Assembly: GCA_900770685.1 (NCBI GenBank)
Contig: CAAGLC010000057.1
Span: 1 to 22,197 of the forward strand
Direction of reading: 5' to 3'
Length of the DNA stretch: 22,197 nt
Source of the DNA: Clostridia bacterium
GTDB taxonomy: Bacteria > Bacillota > Clostridia > Christensenellales > Borkfalkiaceae
Numbering within the stretch: the stretch's first letter is position 1; each line of letters begins with the position of its first letter. Shown in pieces: positions 21,704 to 22,197 of the stretch. The notes beneath the pieces were generated by a model. It did no database searches. It saw nothing but the letters and a program-made list of their open reading frames with translations, and was not told the origin of the DNA. A program made the translations under genes and the position numbers.

Positions 21704-21732
21704 ATTATACAATTTTATCAAATGTTAATCAA
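21704..21732 (-). promoter_or_regulatory. Promoter of dut, giving a leaderless transcript
   Basis: On the minus strand TTGATT (21732-21727) and TATAAT (21709-21704) are separated by 17 bases. The -10 box ends 7 bases before the ATG at 21697, the usual distance to +1. Confidence 0.8.
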
Positions 21733-21792
21733 GTATTTTTTAAAATTGCAAAGAATATTATAAAAGGCAAAAAATTATTGGTAAGTTAGATA

Positions 21793-21821
21793 TTGACAAA
21801 CTTTGGATTTGATAATAGAAT
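21793..21821 (+). promoter_or_regulatory. Sigma-A promoter of the LOG family gene
   Basis: TTGACA (21793-21798) and TAGAAT (21816-21821) are separated by 17 bases. The leader is about 30 bases and contains AAGGAG. Confidence 0.78.
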
Positions 21822-21857
21822 AGATTTACCTTAAAACTAAATTATAAGGAGTGTTTA

Positions 21858-22197
21858 ATGAATATTTGTGTGTTTGGGTCGGCAAGCGACAATATAGATA
21901 AAAGTTTTTTAGAAAACGGAGAAAGACTTGGCGAGTTCCTTGCAAAAAAAGGGCATAAGTTAGTGTTTGGCGCGGGCAGTCAAGGTATGATGGGTGCAGT
22001 TGCAAGGGGATTTAAGAAAGGAAACGGCAAAGTTTTAGGGGTTATTCCTAAGTTCTTTGAAGAAAAAGGCTATGAAGACATCTTTTACGAATGCGATAGG
22101 TTGATTTATACTCAAAGCATGGCGGAACGAAAAATGACAATGAGCGGTATGTGCGACGCGTATATAATCGTTCCGGGTGGCAGATCGGGAGAGCGTC
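21858..22197 (+). CDS. LOG family protein (nucleotide 5'-monophosphate phosphoribohydrolase-like), truncated at the contig end
   Basis: The frame begins MNICVFGSASDNIDKSF and shows LOG family features: the Rossmann-like start, then VFGAGSQGMMGAVARGF, the MAERK motif, and DAYIIVPGG. In LOG enzymes (cytokinin-activating in plants, of broader nucleotide function in bacteria) PGG is followed by xGTxxE. Here it reads PGG-Arg-Ser-Gly-Glu-Arg because the last 16 bases appear to be sequencing adapter, so genuine coding sequence ends at 22181 after 108 codons. AAGGAG precedes the ATG and a good promoter lies upstream. The intact protein would be about 170-200 residues. Confidence 0.88.
   Translation, partial: MNICVFGSASDNIDKSFLENGERLGEFLAKKGHKLVFGAGSQGMMGAVARGFKKGNGKVLGVIPKFFEEKGYEDIFYECDRLIYTQSMAERKMTMSGMCDAYIIVPGGRSGER
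22182..22197 (+). other. Probable Illumina adapter remnant at the contig end
   Basis: The final 16 bases AGATCGGGAGAGCGTC match the standard Illumina adapter start AGATCGGAAGAGCGTC at 15 of 16 positions. They interrupt the PGGxGT motif of the LOG gene exactly where the match begins. This is an assembly artefact rather than genomic sequence. Confidence 0.85.

Noticed and set aside
1..22197. tRNA or rRNA genes, insertion sequences, prophage or restriction-modification systems
   Set aside because: No cloverleaf, rRNA segment, transposase, integrase or defence gene was seen on either strand.

Overview
The window is AT-rich chromosomal DNA from an endospore-forming member of the Firmicutes, most likely an uncultured Clostridia lineage known from metagenomes. 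The evidence is a spoIIR-sleB-ypeB operon, CotF-type coat proteins, a preQ1-controlled queT, strong AAGGAG/GGAGG ribosome sites and near-consensus sigma-A promoters with 17-base spacers. The gene order tmk-holB-ricT-trmN6-rsmI matches the Bacillus/Clostridium core cluster. The species cannot be named from this sequence. The last 16 bases look like residual Illumina adapter, so the right edge is probably a contig end.

Layout: positions 1-499 are a divergent intergenic region. It holds a partial leftward gene start, a 28-base tandem repeat and an unusual array of small, different palindromes separated by ATATAACT or its complement. Positions 500-3440 are the sporulation/germination operon spoIIR-sleB-ypeB. 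Positions 3512-5200 hold a leftward unknown gene and two small CotF-like genes. Positions 5187-5845 carry a preQ1-I-like riboswitch, a terminator that also hides the ribosome site, and queT. Two small leftward genes follow (a DUF378 membrane protein and a short unknown).

Positions 6448-10293 are a cell-surface polysaccharide group: an O-antigen polymerase/ligase-like protein on the plus strand, converging with a leftward pair encoding a flippase-like membrane protein and UDP-galactopyranose mutase. Next come rplI (alone, with its own promoter and terminator), a 47-residue nine-cysteine DUF1540-like protein and a possible small RNA.

Positions 11342-20371 are a long rightward housekeeping block: greA, lysS, an unknown membrane-anchored protein, tmk, holB, ricT, a ferredoxin with its own promoter and terminator, trmN6, rsmI and an ABC exporter. 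It combines transcription, translation, replication and RNA-modification functions. The ferredoxin cassette divides it and leaves trmN6 directly behind a strong terminator. Positions 20415-21697 are a leftward dut-patatin pair. A rightward LOG-family gene begins at 21858 and is cut off by the adapter-like end.

Regulation: about ten promoters can be read directly. Three leftward genes (the short unknown at 6403, the flippase-like gene at 10293 and dut at 21697) have the -10 box 7-9 bases before the ATG and no Shine-Dalgarno sequence, so they are predicted to be leaderless.
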